A stretch of DNA of 64,000 nucleotides from 20CM-2-65-7 sp963830455 (GCA_963830455.1 CAWHMT010000006.1:62001-126000), one strand, 5' to 3'; positions 42,987 through 52,588 are shown, numbered from the stretch's first letter. Numbers and translations: made by a program. The notes: generated by a model not told the origin, from the letters alone.

Positions 42987-43775
42987 ATGACGATCCACGG
43001 GGCTCTCACACACGCGGAAGCGGAACGGCTCGCCGCGCGGATCGCCGAGCTCGAGCACGAGCGCAAGCACCTCCTCGCCGTCATCGAGATCCTCCGGGAA
43101 GCGTCGAGTTCCTTGCATTTCATTGACATTCTCCAAGCGATCGCCCGCAAGCTGGGCGAGTCCTTCGGGCTCGATCGCTGCTCGATTTTCCTCGGTGAGA
43201 AAGGCGGCCGGCAGGTGCGGCTGGTGGCGTCCTACGAGGATCCGACCATTCGCAACTACGTGGTCGATCTCGATCGCTATCCGGAGCTGAAGCGCGCGAT
43301 GCAGAGCGGCGAGACCGTGTTCATTCCCGACGCCGCCAACGATCCGTCCCTGCGCCACGCCAAGGGTGAGCTGATCAATCGCCGGGTGAAGTCCATCACC
43401 GTCGTGCCGATCACGTGGAGACGGGTCGCGATCGGCGCGATTTTCCTCCGCACCTTCCGTGATGGCCCCACCTTCTCCGACGCGGACGTGCGCTTCGTGC
43501 AGGTGGTGGCCGTGCTGACCGCGCAGGCCCTGCGCAACGCCCACCGCTACGAGCGCCTCGCGCAGCGCACGCACGAGACGAGCGACCAACTCAAGGGGAT
43601 GGAGCTGGAGCGCGTAGCGCTGCTCGCGTTCATGCGGCGCTTGCTCGAAGTCTTCGGCCAGCAGCGCGAAGGAGCCTGGGGCGAGGGTCTGCTGCCCAAA
43701 GCCAGCGCGGACGAGCTCGATCGGCTCGTGGGCGTGGCGATGGCGGTCATCCAGGAAGAAGCCAAGGGCCGGTGA
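42987..43775 (+). CDS. GAF domain protein
   Basis: 262 residues from an ATG at 42987 (MTIHGALTHAEAERLAARI). An N-terminal coiled coil (IAELEHERKHLLAVIEILRE) leads into a GAF domain (LHFIDILQAIARKLGESFGL, CSIFLGEKGGRQVRLVASYE, VVPITWRRVAIGAIFLRTF, FVQVVAVLTAQALRNA), then a helical C-terminus with a Leu-rich amphipathic stretch. No output kinase, GGDEF or HD domain follows, so it would signal through a partner. Overlaps ligA by GTGA. Confidence 0.88.
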   Translation: MTIHGALTHAEAERLAARIAELEHERKHLLAVIEILREASSSLHFIDILQAIARKLGESFGLDRCSIFLGEKGGRQVRLVASYEDPTIRNYVVDLDRYPELKRAMQSGETVFIPDAANDPSLRHAKGELINRRVKSITVVPITWRRVAIGAIFLRTFRDGPTFSDADVRFVQVVAVLTAQALRNAHRYERLAQRTHETSDQLKGMELERVALLAFMRRLLEVFGQQREGAWGEGLLPKASADELDRLVGVAMAVIQEEAKGR

Positions 43776-45781
43776 AGAAACCGGCGGCACGCGCCGCCGA
43801 GCTGCGGCGGATTCTGGAGCGCGCGGGACACGCCTACTACGTCCTCGACAAGCCGGAGATGTCGGATGCCGAGTACGACGCGCTGTTTCGCGAACTCCAG
43901 GAAATCGAAGTCTCGCACCCCGAGCTCCAAACTCCTGACTCCCCAACCCTGAGGATCGGCGGCGAGCCCGCCAGCGGGTTCCGCAAATACCGCCACGTCG
44001 TCCCGATGCTGTCGCTCGCGAATGCCTTCAACGACGCCGAGCTCGGGGAGTGGGAAGCGCGCAATGCCCGGCTCGTCCCGGAGGTGAAAGAGAGCGGTTA
44101 CACGCTCGAGGTGAAGATCGACGGCGCCGCCGTGAGCCTCACGTACGAGGACGGCGTCTTCGTGACTGGCGTGACCCGCGGGAACGGCGTCGAGGGCGAG
44201 GACATCACCGCGAATCTGCGCACGACCCTCGATTTGCCGCTGCGCCTGAAGGGCAAGGGTTGGCCCAAGAAAATGGAAATCCGCGGCGAGGTCTATCTGC
44301 CAAAGAGCCGCTTCGAGGAGACCAATCGGCAGCGCGAGAAGGCAGGCGAGCCGCCGTACGCCAATCCGCGCAACGCCGCTGCCGGCGCGCTGCGCCAGCT
44401 CGATCCCAAGAAGACGCGCGCCCGCGGCCTGCGCGTCTTCGCCTTTCAGGTCGAGGCGCCGGGCCAGAAACTCAGCATCGACTCCCAGCACGAGCTGCTC
44501 GAGACCCTCGTCGATTGGGGACTCCCGGTCGAGCCGCACCACACCCGCGTCCCGGATCTGAAGGCGGCGCAGGCGGCGATTGCCAAGCTCGAGCAGCTGA
44601 TTCCGACCCTCGACTACGGCGCCGACGGGGTGGCCGTGAAAGTCGACCAGCGGTTTCTCTATGCCGAACTGGGAACGATCGGGACGCGCGAACCGCGCTG
44701 GGCGATTGCGCGCAAGTTCGCGCCCGAAGTCCAGGTCACCAAGCTGCTCGACATCCGGATCAACGTGGGCCGTACGGGCGCGTTGAATCCGTATGCGGTG
44801 CTGGAGCCGGTGGAGATCGGCGGCGTCACCGTCTCCAATGCCACGCTCCACAACGGTGAGCTGATCGCGACGAAGGACATTCGGATCGGTGACTGGGTCG
44901 AGGTGACCCGCGCCGGTGAGGTGATCCCGCAGATCCTCGGGCCCGTGAAGGACCAGCCCCGGGGCAAGGCCAGGTTCCAGATGCCGGAGAAGTGCCCGTC
45001 GTGCGGTTCGCGGGTCGAGCATCCGCACGACGAGGTGATGACGTTCTGCCCGAACATATCCTGCCCCGCGCGGATCCTGGAGAGCATCGTGCACTTCGCC
45101 AGCCGCAGCGCGATGGACATCCGCGGGCTGGGCTACGAGCGCGTGCGGGCCGTGCTCGACGCGAAGCTGATCGAGGACGTCGCGGATTTATACGAGCTGA
45201 CCCCGCTGCAGCTGCTGCGCCTCGAGGGCTTCGCCGAGAAGTCGGCGCAGCAGCTGGTCGACGCCATCGCGACCTCGAAGCAGCAGCCCCTCTCGGCTCT
45301 GCTGTTCGCGCTGGGGCTGCGCCACGTGGGCGCGCAGGGCGCCAGACTGCTCGCGCGCCACTTCGGGACGATGCGCACCCTCGCGTCGGCGGCGGCCGCG
45401 GAGATCGCCGAAGTGCGCGGGATCGGGCCGATCGTCGCCGAGGCGGTCGCCGGCTTCTTCGCCGAGCCCCGCAATCGCAAGTTGATCGAGCGCCTGGAAG
45501 CGCTCGGCCTGACGTTGAAGGAAACCGCGACGGCGACGGGACCACGCCCGCTCGCCGACCAGACCTTCGTCATCACGGGCACCCTCCCCACCCTCTCGCG
45601 CCAGCAGGCGCGCGATGTGATCGAAGCCGCGGGAGGCGACGTGTCCGACAGCCTGTCGAAGAAAACCACCGCGCTGGTCGTGGGCGCCGATCCGGGGTCC
45701 AAGCTCGAAAAGGCACGGGCGCTGGGCGTCGAGCAAATCGACGAGGCCGAACTCTTGCGCCGCGCAAACCGGAAGGCCTAA
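43772..45781 (+). CDS. ligA: NAD-dependent DNA ligase
   Basis: Seals nicks during replication and repair using NAD+. 669 residues from a GTG at 43772. The adenylated Lys115 is in LEVKIDGAAVSLTYEDG; the N-terminal NAD-binding Ia domain has AYYVLDKPEMSDAEYDALF. The four-Cys zinc finger is CPSCGSRV with CPNISCPAR near 408-430, then helix-hairpin-helix repeats and a C-terminal BRCT domain (TFVITGTLPTLSRQQARDVI). Coupled to the GAF gene upstream (GTGA) and followed by the V4R gene after 13 bases. Confidence 0.98.
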   Translation: MKKPAARAAELRRILERAGHAYYVLDKPEMSDAEYDALFRELQEIEVSHPELQTPDSPTLRIGGEPASGFRKYRHVVPMLSLANAFNDAELGEWEARNARLVPEVKESGYTLEVKIDGAAVSLTYEDGVFVTGVTRGNGVEGEDITANLRTTLDLPLRLKGKGWPKKMEIRGEVYLPKSRFEETNRQREKAGEPPYANPRNAAAGALRQLDPKKTRARGLRVFAFQVEAPGQKLSIDSQHELLETLVDWGLPVEPHHTRVPDLKAAQAAIAKLEQLIPTLDYGADGVAVKVDQRFLYAELGTIGTREPRWAIARKFAPEVQVTKLLDIRINVGRTGALNPYAVLEPVEIGGVTVSNATLHNGELIATKDIRIGDWVEVTRAGEVIPQILGPVKDQPRGKARFQMPEKCPSCGSRVEHPHDEVMTFCPNISCPARILESIVHFASRSAMDIRGLGYERVRAVLDAKLIEDVADLYELTPLQLLRLEGFAEKSAQQLVDAIATSKQQPLSALLFALGLRHVGAQGARLLARHFGTMRTLASAAAAEIAEVRGIGPIVAEAVAGFFAEPRNRKLIERLEALGLTLKETATATGPRPLADQTFVITGTLPTLSRQQARDVIEAAGGDVSDSLSKKTTALVVGADPGSKLEKARALGVEQIDEAELLRRANRKA

Positions 45782-45794
45782 GTTGCCTTCCCAT

Positions 45795-46292
45795 ATGACC
45801 ATCCCCCTGCCGGGCATTGTGCGCCAGCTGCACGCGAGCCTCGCGACTCACGCTCCCGACCAGGCGATCACGATCCTCCAGGAAGCCGGCTATGCGGCTG
45901 GGGAGGGGCTCTGCAAAGCATTTACGGCGGCCAACAACCCGACCGATCTCGACGCGGACCTGCTCGGACCTACGCTCTCCGAGTTCTTTACGACCGGCGG
46001 CTGGGGAGCCGTGACCGTGACCCCCGTGGGGACGGGCGCGCTCGCACTCGACTCGCGCGACTGGGCGGAAGCCGAGCCCGGCACGTCGCAAACCCCGATG
46101 TGCTTCTTCTCGGCGGGCATGCTCGCTGACTTCCTGGGCCGGCTTTCGGAAGAAACCATCGCCGTCATGGAAGTCGAATGCCGCAGCAAAGGCGACGAGC
46201 GTTGCCGCTTCCTGTCGGCGACTCCGGGCGTTTTGGAGAAGGTCTACAACGAGATGACCCAGGGACGGAGCTACGAAGACGCGCTCGCCTAG
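45795..46292 (+). CDS. V4R-domain protein
   Basis: 165 residues from an ATG at 45795; a TTG at 45783 is also in frame and better spaced from a GGAAGG element. The C-terminal V4R domain shows the cysteine pattern of small-molecule- or heme-linked sensors: PMCFFSAGMLADFLGRL, VMEVECRSKGDERCRFL. The N-terminus is helical (VRQLHASLATHAPDQAITIL). Possibly a ligand-binding regulatory protein; no DNA-binding or enzymatic domain is attached. Its stop shares a CTAG with the convergent TldD/PmbA gene. Confidence 0.8.
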   Translation: MTIPLPGIVRQLHASLATHAPDQAITILQEAGYAAGEGLCKAFTAANNPTDLDADLLGPTLSEFFTTGGWGAVTVTPVGTGALALDSRDWAEAEPGTSQTPMCFFSAGMLADFLGRLSEETIAVMEVECRSKGDERCRFLSATPGVLEKVYNEMTQGRSYEDALA

Positions 46293-47617
46293 CGGCGCGC
46301 GATGCTGACACCCTCCAGGAGCAGTGACGGCGACCAGCGTGCGCCGAGCCAGCGGCCGTCGGAGCCAAATCCTCCAATTCTCTTCAAAAGATCGTACGCG
46401 TTCCCCGCCACGGCCGCGTCTTTCACGCGACCCGTGATCTCGCCGCGCTGCACGCGATAGGCGAGACCGACCGGGTGGCTGAACGCGCCGCTGATGACGT
46501 TGCCCTGTCCCACGCCGATGAGATCGTCCACGATCAACCCATCATCGAGATCCCCGAGCAGCCCGCCGCCGAGCGTGTGATCGCGTTCAGCCGAACCGTT
46601 GGCACCCCGGAACAGAATGTTCGTGTACCCGATGTGCGGTTTCCCGAACACGCCGCGGCGCCCGTTCCCCGTGCTCTGCGTCTTGGCCCGGGCCGCCGTC
46701 TCCAGATCGTAGACAAAGCACCCGACCTTCCCGTGCTCCACGAGACCCGTACACCGCGAAGGCACGCATTCGTCGTCGACGGGGCGCGACAGCGGACGTC
46801 CCGGCGTGAGCGGGTCGTCGATGATCGACAGCCGTTCGTCGAACAGCGTCTCCCCCACTTTTCCGGCGAGCGGGGAGCTGCCTTGCAGAACCGTTTTCCC
46901 GGAGAGGGCCTGCTCGAGCGGCAGAACCACCGCGGCTAACCCAGCGGGCGTGAACACGACCGGCAACGCGCCTTCCGGCGGCGCGACGACCTTGAGGGCT
47001 GCGGTGAGCCGCGTCTCGACCGAGCGCACGAGCGTTTCCAGGTCGGCGTCGCTGGGCAAGTCGGCGCCGACGTACTGATCGTAGACCATCAGCACGTCGT
47101 CGCCCGCGATGCGCGTGACGTCGGCGATCACCGCGATGCCGGTGGCGCGATACGCGCCGCGCGCGCCGGCGGTGTTGCCGACGGCCGTGTCAGCCACCTC
47201 GCGCTCGACCGCGACGTTGATCTGGCAATCGGGCCGCGCGAGCCGCTCGACGAGCAGCCGACCCATGCGGATCAGATCGTCGAGTGAGGCGTTGGCGGTG
47301 CGGTCGAAGAACGTCGGGATTGGGGGTTGGGATTGGGGACTGGGTTTTGGAAAGGCGAGTTCGACGACTTCGCCGAGCTCCGCGGAGGCGCGCGCGCGGG
47401 TCAGCAAGGCATCGGGGTCCGGCGCCGCGGCAGTGGTGCCGGCCACGCCCATGCGCCCGTCGGCCAGAACGCGCAGGTTGAGCCCCGCCTCCTCCGAGAT
47501 GCCCGCCGCCTTGAGGCGCCCGGATTCGAACGCGACGGTGGTTTGCTCTTCCCGTCGCCACAGGGCGTCGGCGTTGTCGACCTTGCCGCGCGCGCGCTCG
47601 AGGAGGCGGTCGATCAT
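46289..47617 (-). CDS. TldD/PmbA family protein (TldE-like subunit)
   Basis: 442 residues from an ATG at 47617 (MIDRLLERARGKVDNADALW). Lacks the HExxxH motif of its partner and matches the non-catalytic TldE/PmbA side by the segments VVFTPAGLAAVVLPLEQALS and GVFGKPHIGYTNILF. Contains a low-complexity insert (FPKPSPQSQPPIPTF, about residues 89-103) encoded by heptamer repeats at 47317-47350. Overlaps the tldD stop (ATGA), so the two subunits are made together, as expected for the TldD/E heterodimer. Confidence 0.9.
   Translation of the reverse strand: MIDRLLERARGKVDNADALWRREEQTTVAFESGRLKAAGISEEAGLNLRVLADGRMGVAGTTAAAPDPDALLTRARASAELGEVVELAFPKPSPQSQPPIPTFFDRTANASLDDLIRMGRLLVERLARPDCQINVAVEREVADTAVGNTAGARGAYRATGIAVIADVTRIAGDDVLMVYDQYVGADLPSDADLETLVRSVETRLTAALKVVAPPEGALPVVFTPAGLAAVVLPLEQALSGKTVLQGSSPLAGKVGETLFDERLSIIDDPLTPGRPLSRPVDDECVPSRCTGLVEHGKVGCFVYDLETAARAKTQSTGNGRRGVFGKPHIGYTNILFRGANGSAERDHTLGGGLLGDLDDGLIVDDLIGVGQGNVISGAFSHPVGLAYRVQRGEITGRVKDAAVAGNAYDLLKRIGGFGSDGRWLGARWSPSLLLEGVSIARR
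47317..47350. repeat. Heptamer repeat inside the TldE-like gene
   Basis: Five units GGGATTG-GGGGTTG-GGATTGG-GGACTGG-GTTTTGG on the plus strand, translated on the minus strand into a Pro/Ser/Gln linker that is not part of the family core. Confidence 0.7.
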
Positions 47618-48993
47618 ACATCGCCGCCGATCAGCGCCTCTTCGATGCGGACGTGGGGCGCGCCTTCGGTCACGGGCAGCGGGAACTGGCCGCCCTTGCC
47701 GCACCCCCCGCCCATCTGATTCCAAGTGAAGTCGCCGGCGATATGATCGATGCGATCGAGCGTCTGGAACAGATTGCCCGCCAGCACCACGTCCTTCACG
47801 AGCTCAGCCACCTGGCCGTCGCGAATCATGTAGCCCCAGCCGGCGGTGAACGAGAAGTTCTCGAGCATCGTCTGCCCGCCGAACGCGCCGCAGGCGTACA
47901 CGCCCAGCTTGATGTCGCGGATCAGGTCCTTGAACCCGACGCCGTTCTTCCCGGGCGCGATGTAGGTGTTGGTCATCCGTACGATCGGCGGGTGGCGGAA
48001 GGAGATCGCGCGCGCGTTGCCGGTGGGGCGCTCACCCAGCTTGGCGGCCGTCTCGCGCGAGTGCAGACGACCCACGAGGATCCCTTCACGGATCAGCGGC
48101 GTGTCCTGGGTGGGCGTGCCTTCGTCGTCGTACGGCAGCGTGCCGCGCAACCCGCGCTCGGCGCCGTTGTCACCCACGTTCAGCACCGGTTTTCCAAAGC
48201 GCCGGCCCAGCGTCATCATCTCGCGCGCCTGCGGGTTCTCGTAGACGAAGTCCGCCTCCGACAGGTGACCGAACGCTTCGTGGATGAAGACGCCGGCCAG
48301 CTCGTTGTCGAGAATGACGGGATAGGCGCCGCCGCGCACGCGCGGGGCCGCGAGCAGATCGACGGCACGCTGCGCCACGACACGAAACTGCGGCTCGAAC
48401 CCCTGAACGCTCTTCCATCCCTTCCGCAGCCCGATCGACTCGAGGCCCTTCTCGATGGTGCCGTTGCGCCGGCCGATCGCGGTCCCCGACACGACCACTT
48501 CGGGGCGGAGCTGGTACAGCGACGTGCCTTCGGAATTGACGTACCAGACTTCCGACACTTCGTCGCGGTAGCTGGCCTGCGTGTCCACGATCAGATCCGC
48601 GACGGCGAGCATCGCGGTGTTGTAGCGATCGAGCAGCTTCTTCTTGTCGCCCAGCGCCACGCCGCGCACGTCGCCGTCGAGCTCGAGCACGGCGTCGGCG
48701 GTCTGCGGCGCGGTCTCCGCGAGCCGGATCGGCTCCTCCAGCCGCACCGCCCGCGAGAGCTCGTTGGCGCGCGTCACCATCGCGGGCAGCTCGTCGAGCG
48801 ACGTGAACGACGCGATGCCCCAGCCGAAGCCCTGGTTGAGCACGCGCACGAACCCGCCCTGGTCTTCGCTGACCGTGGCCGTTTCCAACCGCCGGCCGCG
48901 GAAGGCGACGGCGGAGCTCCAGGTACGTTCGACGCGGACTTCGGTGTAATCGGCGCGGGATTTTTTGACGGCGGCTGCGAGACGATCTTTCAA
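47614..48993 (-). CDS. tldD: Metalloprotease TldD
   Basis: 459 residues from a TTG at 48993 (MKDRLAAAVKKSRADYTEV), whose last bases form TTGA with the upstream stop. The zinc site HEAFGHLSEAD (HExxxH, mid-protein) marks the catalytic subunit, and the C-terminal WNQMGGGCGKGGQFPLPV block is typical. With TldE it trims unfolded or modified peptides; substrates here are unknown and no peptide precursor gene is visible nearby. The upstream gene encodes a phosphoribosyltransferase. Confidence 0.95.
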   Translation of the reverse strand: MKDRLAAAVKKSRADYTEVRVERTWSSAVAFRGRRLETATVSEDQGGFVRVLNQGFGWGIASFTSLDELPAMVTRANELSRAVRLEEPIRLAETAPQTADAVLELDGDVRGVALGDKKKLLDRYNTAMLAVADLIVDTQASYRDEVSEVWYVNSEGTSLYQLRPEVVVSGTAIGRRNGTIEKGLESIGLRKGWKSVQGFEPQFRVVAQRAVDLLAAPRVRGGAYPVILDNELAGVFIHEAFGHLSEADFVYENPQAREMMTLGRRFGKPVLNVGDNGAERGLRGTLPYDDEGTPTQDTPLIREGILVGRLHSRETAAKLGERPTGNARAISFRHPPIVRMTNTYIAPGKNGVGFKDLIRDIKLGVYACGAFGGQTMLENFSFTAGWGYMIRDGQVAELVKDVVLAGNLFQTLDRIDHIAGDFTWNQMGGGCGKGGQFPLPVTEGAPHVRIEEALIGGDV

Positions 48994-49565
48994 CGCAGGT
49001 CTTTCAGTTTGTCGCGGTAATCGGGACGCACGACGATCTCGCCGTTGACGATCACTTCGAGATCCCAGGGCAGAATGATGAAGTTTTGGTTTTCGAGCGC
49101 GTAGAAATCGGTCTTGTAGGATCCGGTCTTGAACGACACCGCGGTCTTCACCTGGGCCGGCTTCAGCTCGCGCACCGCGGCGAGGGCGAGCTTCATCGTG
49201 TCGCCCGACTCGCAGGTTTCATCCACGAGCAGGACCCGCTTGCCCGTCACCAGGCGCGGCGGACCGGCAATCACGGCGGGCGCGGCTCCGGGCGTGTCGC
49301 GCGTGATGGCGATCGACGCGAAGTCGCGCTGCAGAATGCTGGCGACCACGGCCCCGGGAATCACCCCCGCTTTCGCGATCCCGATGACCACTTCGGGGTC
49401 GTACTCGCGGAATACCTTGAGCGCGAGCACCCGGCACAGCTCGCCAAACAGCGCCCAGTCCACCTGCAGGACCCCGCGCTGGGCTTTGCTCGCGGGCCGG
49501 GCGCCCGGGGAACGCGGTGTGGGACGTGGAGGGGGGGGATTGGGAGGACGCGGACGGATGGCCAT
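48990..49565 (-). CDS. Phosphoribosyltransferase, purine-type
   Basis: 191 residues from an ATG at 49565. A basic Pro-rich tail (RPRPPNPPPPRPTPRSPG) of about 25 residues precedes a standard type I PRTase: VVIGIAKAGVIPGAVVASIL, the PRPP signature VLLVDETCESGDTM near 111-124, and a C-terminal hood with YALENQNFIILPWDLEVI. Resembles xanthine/hypoxanthine or archaeal-type PRTases; base specificity uncertain. Stop overlaps the tldD TTG start. Confidence 0.85.
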   Translation of the reverse strand: MAIRPRPPNPPPPRPTPRSPGARPASKAQRGVLQVDWALFGELCRVLALKVFREYDPEVVIGIAKAGVIPGAVVASILQRDFASIAITRDTPGAAPAVIAGPPRLVTGKRVLLVDETCESGDTMKLALAAVRELKPAQVKTAVSFKTGSYKTDFYALENQNFIILPWDLEVIVNGEIVVRPDYRDKLKDLR

Positions 49566-49617
49566 GGTTCGGGATTCTACATTGCCAACGTCTGCAGCCG
49601 CAAGCTATTTTCGCCGC

Positions 49618-50106
49618 ATGGGTTTCTGGCGCCGCCTGTTCGGCGGAGGCTCGTCCGGGGGCGACGATCTCAAACCACAACGTCTCGACTATCTGAACGA
49701 GGCGTTAGCCCTCGAGCGGCAGGGGGATTATGATGCGGCGCTCACGTCCTATCGACTGGCGCTGCGCGATCACCCCAACGACGCGCGCATCCTCCAGAAC
49801 ATGGCCATCGCGTTCACCAAGACGCGCCGCTTCGACGAAGCGATCCGCCACTACCGGCGCGCGCTCGAGCTCGACAACTCGCTCGCGGGCGCGCATTACG
49901 GGCTCGCGTTTCTGCTGCTGCAGCGCGGCGATCCGGACGGCGCGGCCCAGCACCTGAAGACATTCCTCGCGCATCCGCCGCGAGGCCCTGACGCGCAGAA
50001 GTGGATCGAGCACGCGAGTCAGGCGCTCCACGATTTGCGGGCCGGCGGGGGGGGCGCGGTGTCGGCGCCCGCACCCGAAGAGCGCACCGGAAGGGGAAGC
50101 TCCTGA
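49618..50106 (+). CDS. TPR protein
   Basis: 162 residues from an ATG at 49618 (MGFWRRLFGGGSSGGDDLKP). Three TPR units: YLNEALALERQGDYDAALTS, LQNMAIAFTKTRRFDEAIRH and YGLAFLLLQRGDPDGAAQHL. The basic, Gly-rich N-terminus could touch membranes; the Pro/Gly-rich C-terminus is probably disordered. Divergent from the phosphoribosyltransferase across 52 bases. Its TGA overlaps a CTG that appears to start the following lipoprotein. Confidence 0.82.
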   Translation: MGFWRRLFGGGSSGGDDLKPQRLDYLNEALALERQGDYDAALTSYRLALRDHPNDARILQNMAIAFTKTRRFDEAIRHYRRALELDNSLAGAHYGLAFLLLQRGDPDGAAQHLKTFLAHPPRGPDAQKWIEHASQALHDLRAGGGGAVSAPAPEERTGRGSS

Positions 50107-50774
50107 GGCTGCGCCGGACCCTGCTTGCACTCGTCACGCTGTTCGCCTGCAAACTCACGCCCGATGCAAGTCAGGTCGTCGCGATCGAAGTGATCCTGCC
50201 CGACTCGGGGCGCGTCGAAGTCACCGATTCGTTTTTCCCGCGCGCGCGCGCGCTCAACGGCGTCGGCGACTCGGTGCCGGCGCCAGTGTTCTGGAGCTCG
50301 CTCGACACGGCCATCATCGCGGTGCTCGATAGCGCGACGGGCGTGTCACTCGGGAAGAAGGTCGGCACCGGGCGGCTGCAGGCGCGGGTGGACGCGCTGC
50401 GCTCGAACCCTCAGCCGGTCACGGTCCTCGCCAGGCTCGATTCGCTGGTCGCGAACGGGCCGGTCCGGGACACGGTCGTCGCCCCCGATTCGACCTCCAA
50501 CAGTCTCCAGGTCACGGCGTTTGCCACGGGCGGGGAGGCCACCAACCGCCGGGTGGTGTACGCGGGCACGACCTATCCGGCGGGCGCTACGACGGTCACA
50601 TTTCTCCCGAAGGACACCGTCTTCACCAGCTCCGTCGGCGTGGCCAGCGTGCAGATCAAGTTCGTCGCTGGCACCCTGCCCGACTCCGTCGTGGTGTCGG
50701 CCACGATGCGCCGGCTGGACGGCACGCCCATCCCCGGCAGCCCTGTGACTTTCGTCGTGGAGTTTCGACCATGA
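50103..50774 (+). CDS. Putative lipoprotein started from CTG
   Basis: 223 residues if it starts at the CTG at 50103, inside the TPR gene stop (CTGA). That start gives a textbook lipoprotein signal: LRLRRTLLALVTLFACK with Cys after a basic and hydrophobic stretch. The only ATG/GTG/TTG upstream (GTG at 50001) overlaps the TPR gene by about 100 bases and gives an arginine-rich start with no signal. The mature part looks like Ig/BIG-type beta domains (VVAIEVILPDSGRVEVTDSF, VFWSSLDTAIIAVLDSATGV). It overlaps the acyl-CoA synthetase start (ATGA). Function unknown. Confidence 0.75.
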   Translation: MRLRRTLLALVTLFACKLTPDASQVVAIEVILPDSGRVEVTDSFFPRARALNGVGDSVPAPVFWSSLDTAIIAVLDSATGVSLGKKVGTGRLQARVDALRSNPQPVTVLARLDSLVANGPVRDTVVAPDSTSNSLQVTAFATGGEATNRRVVYAGTTYPAGATTVTFLPKDTVFTSSVGVASVQIKFVAGTLPDSVVVSATMRRLDGTPIPGSPVTFVVEFRP

Positions 50775-52588
50775 ACCGAGGCACGCTCAATCAGCTGTTC
50801 TTCACGACCGTCGATCGCCATGCGGGTCTCCCGGCCGCCTTCCGATCGAAAGTGGGAGGTGCCTGGGTCGGGATCACGCACCGCGAGGCATTCGACCGGG
50901 TGCAGGCGATCGTTCTGGGTCTGCGCGAGCTGGGTATTAAGCCCGGCGACAAAGTCGCCCTGGTCTCGGAAAACCGCCCGGAGTGGGCGCTCGCCGATTA
51001 CGCGTGTCTCACCGCGCGCGCCACCGACGTGCCGATCTATCCCACGCTCACCGCCAAGCAGACCGAATACATCCTGCGCGACTCGGAATCGGTCGCCGTG
51101 TTCTGCTCGACGGCCGCCCAGGTCGACAAGGTGCTCGAGGTGAAGGACGGGCTCCCGGGCCTGAAGCACATCATCGTGTTCGACGGCGGAGCCGCGCGGC
51201 CCGAGGTTGCGTCGCTCGCCTCGCTCGAGGCCAAGGGACGCGGCGCGGCGTCGAAGTACCCGAACTGGAAGGCCGAGGCGCTGGCCGCGCAGCCCGACGA
51301 TCTGGCGACGCTGATCTATACGTCGGGGACGACGGGCGATCCCAAAGGCGTGATGTTGTCGCACTACAACATCTGGTCGAACGTCCAGGCGGTGCTCCAG
51401 ATGATTCCGATCGGCGCCGGCGATGAGTGCCTGTCCATGCTGCCGCTGTCGCACAGCTACGAGCGGATGGTGGATTACACGCTGTTCCAGGCCGGCGTGA
51501 TCATCAATTATGCCGAGTCGTTCGACACGGTGGCCGCGAATCTGGGCGAGGTGAAGCCGACGGTCGTGCTCTCCGTGCCCCGCCTGTACGAGAAGGTGTA
51601 CGCGCGCGTGCTTGAAAACGCGCTCTCGGGCAGCGCGGTCAAACGCACGATCTTCTTCTGGGCCAAGCGGGCGGGTGAGCAATGGGCGACGCTCGCGCTC
51701 TTGGGGCTGCCGATTCCGGGCGGGCTCGCGCTCAAGAAGAAGCTGGCCGACAAACTGGTGTTCTCCAAGCTGCAGGCGCGCACCGGCGGCCGGATCCGGT
51801 TCTTCGTCTCGGGCAGCGCGCCGCTCTCGGCCGACATCGCGAAGTTCTTCTACAGCGCGGGCCTGCCGGTCATCGAAGGCTATGGCCTGACCGAGTCATC
51901 GCCGGTGCTCACGCTCAACCCGCTCGAGCGGATCAAGCTGGGCACGGTGGGGCGCGTCATCCCGGGCGTCGAGCTGAAGATCGCGTCGGACGGAGAGATT
52001 CTCGCGCACGGGCCGAACATCATGCACGGCTACTACAAGCAGCCCGAAGCGACGCGCGAAGTGCTCGACGCGGACGGCTGGCTGCACACCGGTGACATCG
52101 GCGAGCTGGACTCCGATGGCTACCTCAAGATCACGGACCGCAAGAAGGAGATGATCAAGACGGCCGGCGGCAAATACATCGCGCCGCAGCCGATCGAAGG
52201 GATGGTCAAGCGCAACAAGTTCGTCGCCAACGCGGTGCTGCACGGTGACCGCCGGAAATACCCGATCGTGCTCATCGTGCCGAATTTCGACAACCTGGAG
52301 CGCTGGGCGCGGGAGCGGAACTTGAGCTACGGAACCCGGGCCGAGCTGATCCTATTGCCGGACGTGCGGGCGAAGGTGGAGCGCGAGGTGATGAGCATGC
52401 TCAAGGAGCTCGCGAAGTTCGAGACGCCGAAGAAGGTGGTGCTGCTGGAGAACGACTTCACGATCGAGTCGGGCGAGCTGACCCCGACGCTCAAGGTCAA
52501 GCGTCGCGTGGTCGAGAAGCGGTACAAGGACTTGATCGATGCGGCGTATGCGGCCGACGACGCGATCACCGCGGCCGTCGAAGGCTAG
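50771..52588 (+). CDS. Long-chain acyl-CoA synthetase (AMP-forming)
   Basis: 605 residues from an ATG at 50771. ANL-family motifs: ATP loop LIYTSGTTGDPKGVMLSH near 180-197, adenine-binding YGLTESSPVLTL, hinge LHTGDIGELDSDGYLKITDR, and catalytic Lys region KEMIKTAGGKYIAPQPIE. It has the eukaryote-like FAA form with an insertion-rich middle rather than short FadD. Activates fatty acids for degradation or lipid synthesis; specificity unknown. The stop shares a CTAG with the convergent Trm112-like gene. Confidence 0.95.
   Translation: MNRGTLNQLFFTTVDRHAGLPAAFRSKVGGAWVGITHREAFDRVQAIVLGLRELGIKPGDKVALVSENRPEWALADYACLTARATDVPIYPTLTAKQTEYILRDSESVAVFCSTAAQVDKVLEVKDGLPGLKHIIVFDGGAARPEVASLASLEAKGRGAASKYPNWKAEALAAQPDDLATLIYTSGTTGDPKGVMLSHYNIWSNVQAVLQMIPIGAGDECLSMLPLSHSYERMVDYTLFQAGVIINYAESFDTVAANLGEVKPTVVLSVPRLYEKVYARVLENALSGSAVKRTIFFWAKRAGEQWATLALLGLPIPGGLALKKKLADKLVFSKLQARTGGRIRFFVSGSAPLSADIAKFFYSAGLPVIEGYGLTESSPVLTLNPLERIKLGTVGRVIPGVELKIASDGEILAHGPNIMHGYYKQPEATREVLDADGWLHTGDIGELDSDGYLKITDRKKEMIKTAGGKYIAPQPIEGMVKRNKFVANAVLHGDRRKYPIVLIVPNFDNLERWARERNLSYGTRAELILLPDVRAKVEREVMSMLKELAKFETPKKVVLLENDFTIESGELTPTLKVKRRVVEKRYKDLIDAAYAADDAITAAVEG

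Noticed and set aside
43921..43955. Apparent heptamer repeat in ligA (AACTCCT-GACTCCC-CAACCCT)
   Set aside because: The encoded residues LQTPDSPTLRIG are a normal conserved LigA segment, so the periodicity is explained by the protein.
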